Part shown: positions 10,186 to 21,479 of the stretch, piece after piece | Position numbering within the stretch: the first letter of the stretch is position 1 | Layout: each line of letters begins with the position of its first letter | Assembly (NCBI RefSeq): GCF_000143415.4 | Contig: NW_003314284.1 | Coordinates: forward strand, 1,869,715 to 1,933,714 | Reading direction: 5' to 3' | Length of the DNA: 64,000 nt | From: Selaginella moellendorffii | Lineage: Eukaryota; Streptophyta; Lycopodiopsida; Selaginellales; Selaginellaceae | Position numbers and translations under genes: made by a program | The notes under the pieces: model-generated | Seen by the model: the letters and a program-made list of their open reading frames with translations, nothing else | Databases searched by the model: none | Told to the model about the DNA's origin: nothing

Positions 10186-11939
10186 CTACACGCCGTACAA
10201 CGGCATCCCCATTTTTACGAAGAAGTACACTAGAGCTCCCGTGAACATGTAGCTATCCACACGGTCGAGAATTCCACCTGTGTAGGCATAGCGATCAGCA
10301 AAAAAAAAATAGGTCACTAGCCTATAAGATTCTTACCATGGCCTGGAATGAGCCTTCCGGAATCTTTCACGCCAGCGTCGCGTTTGATCATCGACTCTGT
10401 GAGATCACCAAAAAGAGATGCCATGAAGACGAGCACCGCCAACACTACTGCGCTGCAGACGCACACCAAAAGAAGAAGAAGAAGTTTAGAGAACTTTTAA
10501 ACGCGAAGCTTACTTGAGAATCGATGATGGCCATTGTAGCAACTTCGAGAGCAAGATGGTGATTGCAATCGCCGAAGTCAAGCCAACAGCGGCTCCCTCG
10601 AACGTCTTCTTGGGACTCACGTCACTCAGCGGAGTTCTTCCGAGAAGCTGTTCACGGAAGAATCAAGAATAAAAGCGATTCTAACGAAACTTCCAACCTT
10701 GCCACCGAGAAAGGCTCCCGTATCAGCAGCAATAACACCACAGAAGGACACGAAAGTTGCAATGAGACCAACTGTCCAGTGCGCTCGGCCACCGAGTAGA
10801 ACCGGCCAGCAAACCGCGAGCTCTGCACTAACACCGGATAGCTAAGACGAGAAAACGCAAAGAAGAAAGAAAACGTGAACTTACTTGTTTGAAGAGCAGG
10901 GACTGCCAAAGCTCGTAGCTTCACCCAGAAGGTCGGCAAGTAACCACAGTAGAAAATTCCAAAGAATCCACTGCTGAGCTGAGAGAAGCGTGGACTCCCC
11001 CGTTGGAGTAGTAGTGTGGTTGCCAGAAAGAACGCTGCGGTGGTCACGGACACTCCCATGCGTCCCCCAAAGTATCTATGAGATGCACACGGTTCCACCT
11101 GTGAATTACATATATAAAACTGATGCTTACGATCGCTCAGCTTATAGACAATCTAAATCCGTAAGAAGGATTCAAAGAACACGAAAGAAGCTTGAAAGTA
11201 AGAAAACTTACAGTGTCATCAGAGGCATTGCTGCGCAGAAGGCCGAGCACATATGGATCACGAACATTGGTGGCGGCGCTGTTCCTTGGCTTATGCCTTT
11301 GCTTCTCACGAGCTCGAAGTATTCCCTTGTCCCGAGCAGTATAGCGCATGACACCGCAGAAGCGAAGAGCCAGCCACCCGCGACAACCGGCGCGATCACT
11401 CCGAAGCCTATGGACAAGCCGAAGACGATCCGGTCTTTGAGCTGCTTGCGCTTCTCTCGTCTCTGTTCCTCGAGGTTCTAGAAACAAAGCACGTTTACTG
11501 ATCAATCAAAGTATGAACTAGAGAATGAAAATGTTCCTGATACTTCGAATGCGGTAAGAAAGAGGCGAGAAAAAATCACGCAACAATCAGTGGCGATGAA
11601 TCCACTATGCCAACTTATCGAGAATTCTCACACTATCAACATCTCATAGTCCTTGATTCTCTGATGCATAAAAAACGAGAGAAAAATAAAAGGAATTCTC
11701 ACCTCGGAGGGAACTTCACCCTCGCGAGCGTCCGTCTTGAAAGCTCTGAACGCCACAGCCACGGCCAAATTCCTCCTGGAGTGCCGAGAAGATGGACAAG
11801 ACCACAAGTGGCCATACCGCGGATTGGAGGAGCTCAAAGGGAAGGAATGCAAGGGAGCAAGAGCAAGAGCAAGAGGAGGAGGCGCCAATGGGGCGGAATA
11901 GTGCAGCCATGGCGCCGTAGCGATCAAACAGCTACTCAT
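10186..11939 (-). CDS. Plastid phosphatidate cytidylyltransferase (CDP-diacylglycerol synthase)
   Basis: Makes CDP-diacylglycerol from phosphatidate and CTP, the precursor of phosphatidylglycerol. Seven exons (11939-11703, 11477-11212, 11075-10885, 10822-10698, 10647-10514, 10452-10337, 10277-10186), 386 residues. The Ser/Ala/Pro-rich first exon has the look of a plastid transit peptide. Several hydrophobic helices follow. The family signature is complete near the C-terminus: SMIKRDAGVKDSGRLIPGHG followed directly by GILDRVDS, containing the catalytic aspartates. The chloroplast-type presequence and bacterial CdsA-like body match the Arabidopsis CDS4/CDS5 class rather than the ER class. All splice phases close the frame exactly. 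Confidence 0.92.
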
Positions 11940-12064
11940 TCTCAAGAATCCTGCCACGAGCCCAACACCATCTCCTTACTTTTAGGGTTCATAGGTCTCG
12001 CGTAAGATTATAAAAGAAAGAGCTCGTGTTCTATACAGGATCACCTATAAGTTTGATAGGATTT

Positions 12065-12687
12065 CTACAAGGAATCGTCCAGCGGGAAGCGTTTCCGGAT
12101 GGGCCGCGACGGTGGAAGCAATCCTCGCCGAGCCTGGCGCTTGAGATAGTGCCGTCGCGCAGCGATCATCTCCTTGTGGGTTGGCCCCTGCGCAAGTAGC
12201 AAAGAATCGATCATCCAAGGACGAAGAAGAAGAAGAAAGAAATTGGAGGAATTTACCTTTGGAAGATCCATGATCTCCTCTGGGACGTGAGGCGTTCCTC
12301 CCTCCTGTCCTTCCTGCGTAGAACAAACCATCCAATCCAATCCAATCCAGCAAGGGAGTGAAAACTCCATAGCTATACCTCCTGGGTGTCAATGGGGCCG
12401 CCGGGGAAGAGCTCGTATCGCTTGGCGAATCCCCGGCGCGCCACTCTGGAGAATGTGGGCACGAACCTGGGCGCGTTGGGATCGGTGGTGAGGTCGGACA
12501 GGTCGGAGAGGCCGCTGATATCATTGAAATCGGGCTCCGGAGATGGAGTCGGATTGGAATTGGAATACGTGCACCTCACCGCCACCGCGCTCGACGATGA
12601 TCTCGATCGATCCGCTCGAATGCCAATGCCTGGGCGCGCTGGGATCTGGGTGAGAATCCCCGCTAGACAGGGGAGGAGGCTCACCAT
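12065..12687 (-). CDS. Plastid-type protein of unknown function
   Basis: Three exons (12687-12379, 12313-12257, 12187-12065) give 162 residues. The first about 45 residues are rich in Ser, Arg and Ala with few acids (MVSLLPCLAGILTQIPARPG), like a chloroplast transit peptide. The mature part is soluble and charged, with recognisable blocks such as RRGFAKRYELFPGGPID, HVPEEIMDLPK and HKEMIAARRHYLKRQARRG. I do not recognise the family, though the intron positions and clean phases argue for a real gene. The start lies 162 bp upstream of the end of the GT90 gene, in the same orientation. Confidence 0.65.
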
Positions 12688-12849
12688 AGCCAAAAACCCT
12701 GGGAAAATATCTGTGCTCTAAATTTTAGGGTTCTAAAAAATTAAAGGTAGCAACTAGAATTTACAAAGTAAAAACGAACTCTTCCGGCAAAAAATTCACA
12801 AGAAAAGAAAACGTATACGACCTCTCTACGGTTCCATTGTCACGCGACT

Positions 12850-14928
12850 CTAGCTTCTGTGCGATTTTTTGCCGATCTTCTTCTTTTTCTCTCCATTCAC
12901 GCTGGACGCGGTGAGCTTGTTCTTGTTGCCCACGACGAGCCTCTCCACTGACGATCTCCTGAGCTCGCGAGCGGCTCGAAAGTTCTCGGATTCCTGTGCC
13001 TTGAATCTCCGGATGTAATCGTCGTTGGCCGGAGGCATCGAGCAGGGAGAAGTTTGCGAGTTCGACGTTTCCGTGCGCTTGAGAAACTCGAGCTGCTCGG
13101 CCTCGGCGATGCAAGTCACGGCACTCTTGCACAGGAGCTGCGCTCCCTCTGGAACTCTCGGCTTAAATCTCTGCAGCTTCGCGTACTCTCGCAAGAGATG
13201 GAGCATGTACTCGTACACCCGATCCATGCTCAAGTCCTTCCTCAGAAACTCCTGTGCGTGGCTCCCAATCGCCTCGGCCTGTATATCAAATCGATCAAAC
13301 TCTAGAAACTCTCAACCGGATTTTTCGAAGTGGAGAGACTGACCTCCTTGGGATGACTGTTTCCCCACTTGACTGCGTGATCGATCGACGAGCACATGTC
13401 CTGACGATCAATCGGCCAGTAGTGGTGGAGTGGAAGCAGCCCTCGCATGAAAAAGTCGTGGTAATCGGGCTGGACGATCAGGGTGGTGGATCCGCAAGCC
13501 ATGATGTACTTGAAGCTCACGGACCACGCGTGACCCTCTGCGTAGAGCTTGTACCTGGGACCACAGAGAAAAGAACCCCACTCAGTACTTCCACTAGAAG
13601 AAATCACTTCTTCCATAACTCTCGACAAAGCAAACTTCAAAGGAAGAGCTTCTTCCATAGCCATAACTGTGGAGAAAGCTCTCTAGAAAACTTCGAAAGC
13701 AAGAGCTTCCTCCATAGCCATAGCTTCGGAGAACGCCCGAAAATCTATGCAGTACCTGTGACGGCATTGATCCGAGAGCTTGGAGTTCTTGAATCCCTGC
13801 TGCGACTCGGCGATCCAATTCTACCAGGGTGAATGAATGAAGAACATTTGAGACCAAGCGCAATTGATGCAAACCTGGACGTATATGTCAGCGCCAAAGT
13901 CTCGCTTGTCGGTTTTGTTGCAGGCCAGCAGATCTGTCCTAACCTGCGCGCCAACGTGTGGATTCCCCTTCCAATGCGCGCGCGGCCGCCGATTCTCCCA
14001 GCGCGTCTCCTCCGAGCCATGGAAGATGGACGAAGCTTCCTCCCCCCACGCCCCAATGCGCACCTCCGCCCTAGAAAACCAAGCGAGAGATAAAGCTCGA
14101 GAGCTCGACAGATCGATGGAAGAAATCTTCGAGAGAGAAACTTACCACCCCCAAAAGGACCAATCTGGGAATGCGATGTCGACGGTGTCGCGCGAGCCAC
14201 AGTAGGCGAGGAGTGGCGGCGGCGCGCGGGATTTGTAGCGGCTGCGGCGGAAGTGTGGGCGATCCATGCAGTTAAACATGAACTCCACGTCGGGGACGGC
14301 GCCGGCGGGGAATCGCTCGAGCAGCAGCAGCAGACCCCAGAGCGTGAACATCGCGCGGCTCTGGACGCATTGGTAGTAGAGCTCGGCGTAGAGCTGGCCG
14401 CCGATGATCGCCACGCGGAAGGCGGCGAACTCGCGGGCCTCCTCCAGCGCCGCCCTGGAGATCCCGCCGCTCGCCCTCCACGGCGCCAGGTCGTGGTGGA
14501 TCCACTGGAAGAAGTCCGGGCACGACTGCTGCGACGAGGAGTTTGCCGCGGCGGGATTGGCGATCGCGGTCCATGGCGGCGCCGCGCACGAGAGGTAGGA
14601 GCATTCGAAGATCTTGTGCGCTCGGCTCCAGGAGATTTGGTTCTTCCGGGCGAGGGGGAAATGGTGCCATGGCGTCGGGAGGAGATTGTCGCCCGCGAGA
14701 GTCCTGGTGTAGAAGATCACGGACTACGACGAGAGAGAGCACCATGAATCATTTCAGCAAAAGGAAGAGAGAAGAGAAAATTCCACCACTTACGCTGTAG
14801 CTTGAAATGAGATACAAGGTGGGAACGAGGCAGAGCAGCAGAGAGAGTGGAATCACGGCACTGATCAAGTGCCTACCTGTGAATTTCTTTGCTCCTCTTG
14901 ATTTCATGGTTACTCTCTGGTAGGGCAT
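12850..14928 (-). CDS. Protein O-glucosyltransferase-like, GT90 (Rumi/CAP10) family, type II membrane protein
   Basis: Six exons (14928-14794, 14723-14146, 14070-13875, 13820-13756, 13554-13344, 13278-12850), 537 residues; a second in-frame ATG at 14907 would give 530. A short basic N-terminus and one hydrophobic segment (LISAVIPLSLLLCLVPTLYL) predict a Golgi/ER type II anchor. The catalytic domain shows GT90 landmarks: PDWSFWGWAEV, AHWKGNP, the donor-binding stretch HRYKLYAEGHAWSVSFKYI, and LLPLHHYWPI. Animal Rumi transfers glucose or xylose to EGF-repeat serines. Acceptors of plant members are largely unknown, and a cell-wall or secreted glycoprotein role is inferred. The C-terminal tail is lysine-rich. 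The 201-nt intron at 13555-13755 carries a tandem repeat. Confidence 0.88.
13631..13732. repeat. Two-copy tandem repeat inside an intron of the GT90 gene
   Basis: Units of about 56 bp (13631-13675 and 13687-13732) share AGAGCTTCYTCCATAGCCATA and flanking AAACTTC and GGAGA blocks. The repeat explains why this intron, at 201 nt, is three to four times longer than the others in the gene. On the minus strand it yields a serine/glycine/tyrosine-rich spurious frame. Confidence 0.75.
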
Positions 14929-17909
14929 TTGGAATTCCCTGTCCAAAAAAGGTCTTGGATTTAAAGTTCAAGTTAAGATTAAAGTTAAAGTAAACTTAAA
15001 CAGAAAACGTAACCATAAACTTTAGTATTTACGAAAATTCTACCATAAAAAATAAAACAGAAAATCTACTGATATTTAAATTAGACATGTGAGGGCCAAG
15101 TGGATATACTATGCATTATAATTATAATATTCTATTATAATTTATCCAAATCTCCTAAAATATATAATTTATCATTCTTATATAAATTACATAAAAATTA
15201 ATATTTTAGACGTAAAAAATAACCATAAAATTTAATATTTAAAAAAATCCTACCATAAAAAATAAAACAGAAAATCTAATGATATTTAAATTAGACATAC
15301 TATGCATTATAATTATAATATTCTATTATAATTTACATAAATCTCTTAAAATATATAATTTATTATTCTTTTATAAATTACATAAAAAAATTTAATATTT
15401 TATGTTACATTTTAGACTAGTATTTGTTTCTATAGTTATTAGTTTTTTCTGACTTAGTGCAAATGAGGAAAATTACATTAAATATTGTGCATAAAGGTGA
15501 CATTTTTGATGAAAGTTCTAAGACAATTATTTGTATAAATTTAAAAATAATTTATAATTTAAATAAAAATATTTTCATTATTTATAATTATTCAAGGATT
15601 ATAATATTCTCTTATATTCAATAGCACATATTCTTTCAATCGAATATAAATGCACTTGAATAGTTCATTTTAGTCATTAGAAAATCATTAAAATTATTTT
15701 TCAATTCTATTGATTATATGATTTCATAAAAAATAGTAACTTTTAAGTAACACTTTCAGTTATTTAATTTATGGAAATACTATAGATTTAGTTATGCATT
15801 TTTTATATTCACAATAGTATTGTAAATCATTTTTTAGAATGACATTCAAATCCTTCAAAAAATTTAAATTTAATGCCTATTTTATTGATGCATTTTACAT
15901 TTTTTACATATAGCTAGATTAAGGTTTTTAACATTTTTAATATTTCATTTTTTTATTTCCTTCTATATTATAATCATTTTCATTCAATTAATAGTGAATT
16001 CTTGATATTTATCATATACAAAAAGATTATGAAACATGAAATATTACAAAAAAATTAATTTTATTCCTATAACAAAATAATTCAAATATTGTTGTAATTT
16101 TTTTATATAAAACATATTTAAAATAATGATGGGGACAATATGTGCATGTTACTTACTTACTAACTAAAAGTTATAATTTGGGGTTAACTTATTGGAGTTA
16201 TAAATTTTGTTATTTATTGTAATTTCTTTTAACTTGTCATAGTTGTTATTAATATAATAGAATCATAAAATAAATGAAATAATATTTCATTTATAAAAAA
16301 TTATAAATCTATAATCTATAATTTTAATAAAATATTATGCCCACTATTAGAATTTATATTTTGATCTTTTAAAATTTAGTTAACAAAGGAGTTAAAGATT
16401 GATTAGTGATATGTATAAACTTAAAATTATAAAATTTAAAACTTATAAAATCTTGAAATCTTATATTTTATTTTGAACAATTCAATGAAATTTCTTTCTC
16501 ATTTATTAATAATAACACTAAAAATATGATAAATAAAATTTTGTGTAAAAGCCTTTGAATTAGTATTTATTTTGTCTTTGAATATTTTTATTGATATTTT
16601 TTATATAACTGAAAGTTTTTAAATCAAGTATAAACTAATGTGACATTTTAGTTATACCTATATATAATTCTAACTAATGATAATATTATTACGATTGTTT
16701 TTATATAGAAAAAACTATCACTCTACAGTTTATGCCAGTTTTTTCAAGTTCACGCAGTACAGGATGAATGCTCTAATTTTTAACATAGATAACTAATATT
16801 TACATATTCTCTATTTTTATAAACTTAATTTAATAACTCATAAGTAAGTTTTGTAAAATAATGATTTTACTGTGAACATGATAATTAATGAAAATAACTT
16901 TTAATTTATTACAAATAATAATTTAGTTTGTGTTCACTTTGGCTACCTTATATTTTATTTTAATTTTAATTAAAATTGATTATGTTTCTTATTCAGCACA
17001 TTACCTTCTTATTTTTAAAATTAAGGTTTTAAATATTTTATACTGTTGACTCTACTCAATTTTGGAATTGCTAATTTGTAAACATATTTTGACAATGTAA
17101 TGATGTTGGATTTGCATTGTCATCACATGATTATCCATAAAGAATTTCCATTTATTTATTATTTCCAGTTTTTTCAATTGAAACTAATTATTTATAGTTT
17201 AAAATTTGATGAGTTAAAGTCTATATTTTAACTGAATTTTAAGAAATTTCAAAAAAAAACATCAAAGTACCATAATGCCTAGAGCTCCAAGCTTGGATGG
17301 AGCTGGGATTGGAGCATTGATGGAGTGTGGGGCATAAAACATGGCCAAGCGTAGGGAAGATGCGAAGAAAGTAGAGCTATGTCCCAATTGGTGATCGAGA
17401 TGATATTAAAGCTAGGAGAGGTGAAGCAGTCACCAACTTCTTATTAAAAAAAAAAAACGAGCAGATTAATGGACAACAATGCCCAGAGGGAAAGGATCAA
17501 ATTAGGAGTGTGATACACCCAAAACCAATGCTAAACACGAAGCCCCTTACGCCCTATGGCAAATGGGCAGTTCATGGAGCACCAAGCTAAATCATGGCAT
17601 TTTTCCCTTCTGCCAGAGAAGCATAGAATCCAAGGGTTTTGGGGAAGGCAAAAGAAGCTTGCAAACACTGAAGTGGGTTCATATCTCAAGGTTGAATTTT
17701 ATCAAACACCTGGAACAAGTTGGAGCAAGGAGCAAGGCCTGGAGTAAGGAGCAAGGAGCTTGAATGGAGCTAGGATCATGAAAGCTTGCATGGATGGAGG
17801 CGTGGAGTGTAGAAGATGAAAAGTGACCTGAAGATGATGACCATCCTTCATCTAACATTATTTCTATTGAATTACATGTTACCCTAAAATATTTAGGAAA
17901 GAGTTTGCA
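14929..17909. other. AT-rich gene-poor block
   Basis: From about 14950 to 17270 the sequence is very AT-rich, has no reading frame of note and no recognisable transposon domain. From about 17275 to 17870 composition returns to near the genome level. That part has GGAGC-rich short repeats (GATGGAGCTGGGAT near 17294, AATGGAGCTAGGAT near 17762, and tandem GGAGCAA-type units at 17720-17758) and poly-A near 17445. This could be a decayed retroelement fragment, but no conserved protein motif supports that. The XPF start codon lies right at the border. Confidence 0.6.
15011..15402. repeat. Tandem duplication, unit about 210 bp, in AT-rich DNA
   Basis: Copy 1 (15011-15220) and copy 2 (15221-15402) share long blocks, for example CTACCATAAAAAATAAAACA and ATGCATTATAATTATAATAT, in the same order. 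Copy 1 has an extra 18 bp (15089-15106) that is GC-richer than its surroundings, either inserted in copy 1 or lost from copy 2. Confidence 0.85.
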
Positions 17910-20900
17910 ATGCTGAATTTCCAAGAAGAAATTGTGAGCGAGCTGGTCCAGGAGAACGCCCTAGCTGTCGTCGCCGCGGGCCTCGGTCTCCCATCCATCC
18001 TCGCCGCTCTCGTTCGCTTGCATTCCTCCTCCAGTGGCGTCCTCTTCCTCCTGTCGGTGCCGGATGACCTACGCAGAGGTCTGCGCGACGAGCTCCAGGT
18101 GAGAAAATCCTCCCTTGCTCTTCTCGAGCCCCGGCAATAATCTCGCCGCAGGCGCAAGACATTGGAGCGGAGCAGCCTGTGGAGATCAACACGCAGTTCA
18201 CGGCGGCGGAGAGGGCGGAGATGTATTCCAAGGGCGGCGCCTTCCTGGTCACGTCTAGGATCCTTGTGGTGGACATGCTCAACGAGAGAGTCCCCTTCCA
18301 CAAGGTAGCGGGGATTATTGTGAATAATTCGCACAGAATGACCGAGACGTGTGCAGAGGCTTTCATCGTCAGGCTCTACCGATCCAAGAACAAGGCAGGC
18401 TACGTGAGAGGCATCTCGGACCAAGCTCGAGGCCTCACTTCCGGATTCATGAAGATGGAGAGGGTGATGAAGAGTTTGCTGGTTAAGAAGCTCAATCTCT
18501 GGCCTCGATTCCACCTCTCCATCGCCACCGCGCTGGAGGAGAGCCCTCCCGACGTGGTGGACATTCGAGTTCCTCTCACCCCCAGCATGCTCGCTATACA
18601 AAACGCCATCCTCGAAGTGATGGACGCCTGCTTGAAGGAGCTGAGGAAGACCAACAAGGTGGACGTGGAGGATCTCACCGTCGAGAATGGCCTCTTCAAG
18701 TCGTTCGACGAGATCGTTCGCATGCAGCTGGATCCCATTTGGCATACCATTGGAAGAAAGACGAAGCGGCTCGTTGCCGACCTGAAGACGCTGAGGAAGC
18801 TTGCGGAGTATCTCATACGCTACGATGCGGTCACCTTTCTCAAGTACTTGGACACGGTGCGAGCCTCGGAGGGTGTCAAGTCGGTCTGGGTTTTTGCGGG
18901 GCCTGCTCACCGGATCTTTGAGCTGGCGAAACGGAGAGTTTATCAGATTGTGAGGACGGATGGAGAACAGGTGGAATCTGTAGTCAAGCAAGCAAGCCGA
19001 GCTGTGAGCAAAGGAAAAGCTCAGAGCAAGAACAAGGGGAGAAGAGAACAAGAGGAAGAGGAGGCAGACGCCAAAGTTTCTGGAAAGGGAGTGGAATTGG
19101 AAGTTGTTGCAGAAGAAATGCCCAAGTGGAAAGTCTATAAGGTCAGTTTTTACATTTTACGGGTAATGTCTCGTAACACCTCGCTTGCATGCAGGAAATT
19201 TTAGAGGAAATACAGCAAGAGATACAGAGCCGCCCTGCAGACTTGCCAGAAGATTCCTGGAAAAGTGAAGCTCGTGTTCTGGTGGCTTGCAAGGATGAGC
19301 GCACTGCCTGGCAGCTTCAACGTTTTATTTTGAAAGGACCGGAAGAGGTATAGAGCCAGCAGTGCTTTAAAGCCACTGACTTTTAGCTCGCTTGCAGCTT
19401 ATGCGAGAGGAGTGGAATAATTATTTACTGGCTAAGGCGGAACTTCACGGTATGACCCTGCGAGACAAAAAGAAAAGCCGCTCAAAACCTCAAGCTCAAC
19501 CTCAGAGTGCTCATGGCCTCGTCGAACAGACTGCTCTTCTTGCTGCATGCGCTGAAGTCGTAGCGCTTAATAAAATGGAGGAGTCCAGCGAGGCTGGTAC
19601 TTCGGGCAAACGTTGCAAAGGAAAGGGGAAAAGAAAGAAAAGGCCCGACAACACAGAGCAGCAAGTTTCGGAAGAGCCTGTGATTCCTTTGCAAAACACT
19701 GGAGCAACAGACATGTCTTTGGAAGACGTCGGTGCATCATCGCTTGTTCCCCCAGTTCAGTATTATGCTTTGGAAAGTGACCAGTACCGGATACTGGACA
19801 CTACAGGGCCTTCTTACGTGATTGTCTACGATCCAGACATGAAGTTTGTCAGGGAAATGGAGGTTTTCAAGGCCAAACATCCACAGAGACGTCTGAAAGT
19901 ATATTTTCTGTTCTACGAGGAGTCCACTGAAGGAAAGAAGTTTGAGGCAAGCATCCAACGTGAAACAACGGCCTTTGAAACGTTAATCAGGCAGAAGGCA
20001 TCGATGATCATTCCTGTTGATCAGGTGAGTATTCAGATTATTGGCTATGCCTTCGTTTACTCATGGGTGGGTGTTCTTCAGACATTGGATGTGCCAAGTC
20101 CTCAAGCACCTAATTCAGTCTCTTCCAGGAAAGCCGGAGGAAGGAAAAATATGGAAAAGCATATGCAGGTCCCTTATATTTTTAATTTTTACCACTTATC
20201 TCATAAAAGCTGTTACATCAGATTGTGGTCGACATGCGTGAATTTTCTAGCAGTCTTCCTTGTGTGCTGCATCAACAAGGCATGCGGATTTTGCCAGTGA
20301 CACTAGAAGTTGGGGACTACGTTCTGTCGCCAGAAATTTGCGTAGAACGCAAAAGTATTGCGGACTTGTACGCGAGCTTTTCCTCTGGCAGACTGTATCA
20401 TCAAGCCGAGACGATGACACGTTATTACAGACTCCCCGTCCTTCTCATAGAGTTCTCACAAGACAAAAGCTTCTCCTTACAGGTGACAAACTCCCTTGAT
20501 TCTTTCTGAAAAATTTTACCGGTATTTTTTTTCGTTTCCAGTCTGCAAACGAAGTTGGAGATGATATTGTGCCTGCAAATATCGTGTCCAAGATGTCTTT
20601 GCTGGTTTTGCACTTTCCTCGTCTTCGGATAGTATGGTCCCGCAGTTTACATGCGACGGCGGAGCTGTTTGCGACCTTGAAATCAAACCAAGATGAACCC
20701 GACGCTGAACGGGCGATGCGTGTTGGCGTTCCAACGGAAGATGGGCTTATCGAAGGCGATGTCCGGTAAGAACTTGTATTCTCGTTATCTAAATCTCTGG
20801 CTCATGTGCATGTCGTCTTAGAGCCGAGAATTACAACACGACCGCAGTGGAGATGCTACGTCGTCTGCCTGGAGTCACAGATGCCAATTACAGAACAATC

Positions 20901-21029
20901 ATGGACGGCTGTAAGAGCCTGGCGGAGCTCAGCATTATGCCTTTTGAGCAGCTGGCTGAGCTGATGGGTGGCCAAAGGCCTGCTCGTATGCTCCGGGATT
21001 TTCTCGACGCAAAGTTCCCAACGCTGTAA
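17910..21029 (+). CDS. XPF: XPF/RAD1 structure-specific DNA repair endonuclease
   Basis: Catalytic subunit of the XPF-ERCC1 5'-flap endonuclease acting in nucleotide excision repair and recombination. Eight exons (17910-18098, 18152-19141, 19195-19347, 19398-20024, 20082-20168, 20222-20482, 20542-20765, 20822-21029), 912 residues, equal to full-length eukaryotic XPF. The N-terminal half is the degenerate SF2 helicase-like domain (for example [20 protein letters not shown] and AYRSKNK-like [14 protein letters not shown]). A lysine-rich linker ([10 protein letters not shown]) follows. The ERCC4 nuclease domain starts near residue 682, with VVDMREF and the catalytic VERKSIADL (ERK-x3-D) near residue 720. 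Helix-hairpin-helix repeats lie at about 845-905 ([17 protein letters not shown]). The family name in Arabidopsis is UVH1/RAD1. Confidence 0.95.
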
Positions 21030-21479
21030 AGCAAGGGAAGGAGAAATGCTTGCCAAGTTGGTCCTTTTATTCCTACTTTCTCTCCTTCCCAGTTTCATCA
21101 GGTAAGTTGCTATAAGTACAAAGGCTTTGGGCTAACTTCCGGTTCTCTTGCAGGGACTCCTTACAAGCTACAAACCTCCGGCCGCCTCGATCCTAGAGAA
21201 CCGATCTCCCCCCATAATTCACAAAGGTTAGGCGCTTGAGAAAGCTTTTAGCTCCACGGCTCTCTTACTGTCGCTCTCTCGCGCAGGGAAGATTACGAAG
21301 AATCTCCCGCTAGAAAAGGCAGTACGGTACGTCGATCTCGCGCTAAGTTGACTCCAAACGCTCGGAAAACAAGGCTTTGTTTTGTTCGTAGAGGGCTCAG
21401 CAGCTTTTCTTCCACAGGCACTGTCAATGCGGCCAAGATTCCTACGGATCCCGTCCGTACGTACGCTCCCCATGCATGA
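21030..21479 (+). other. Spliced open frame directly after XPF: 3'-UTR exons or an unannotated small gene
   Basis: Three canonical short introns are visible: 21102-21153 (GTAAGT to TTGCAG), 21227-21286 (GTTAGG to GCGCAG) and 21327-21391 (GTACGT to TTCGTAG). Removing them leaves one uninterrupted frame, continuous with the XPF frame after its TAA, that ends at TGA 21477-21479. It includes blocks such as FIPTFSPSQFHQ, LENRSPPIIHKGKITKNLPL and SSFSSTGTVNAAKIPTDPV. No ATG occurs in this frame. In another frame ATG 21046 begins a signal-peptide-like run (MLAKLVLLFLLSLLPSFI), but it soon meets a stop. I recognise no family. It could be a spliced XPF 3' UTR (possibly subject to nonsense-mediated decay) or exons of an overlapping gene. 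Confidence 0.4.

Noticed and set aside
14947-17270. Organelle DNA insertion
   Set aside because: No organelle gene, rRNA or tRNA can be read in it, and the composition is far more AT-rich than the lycophyte organelle genomes I would expect.
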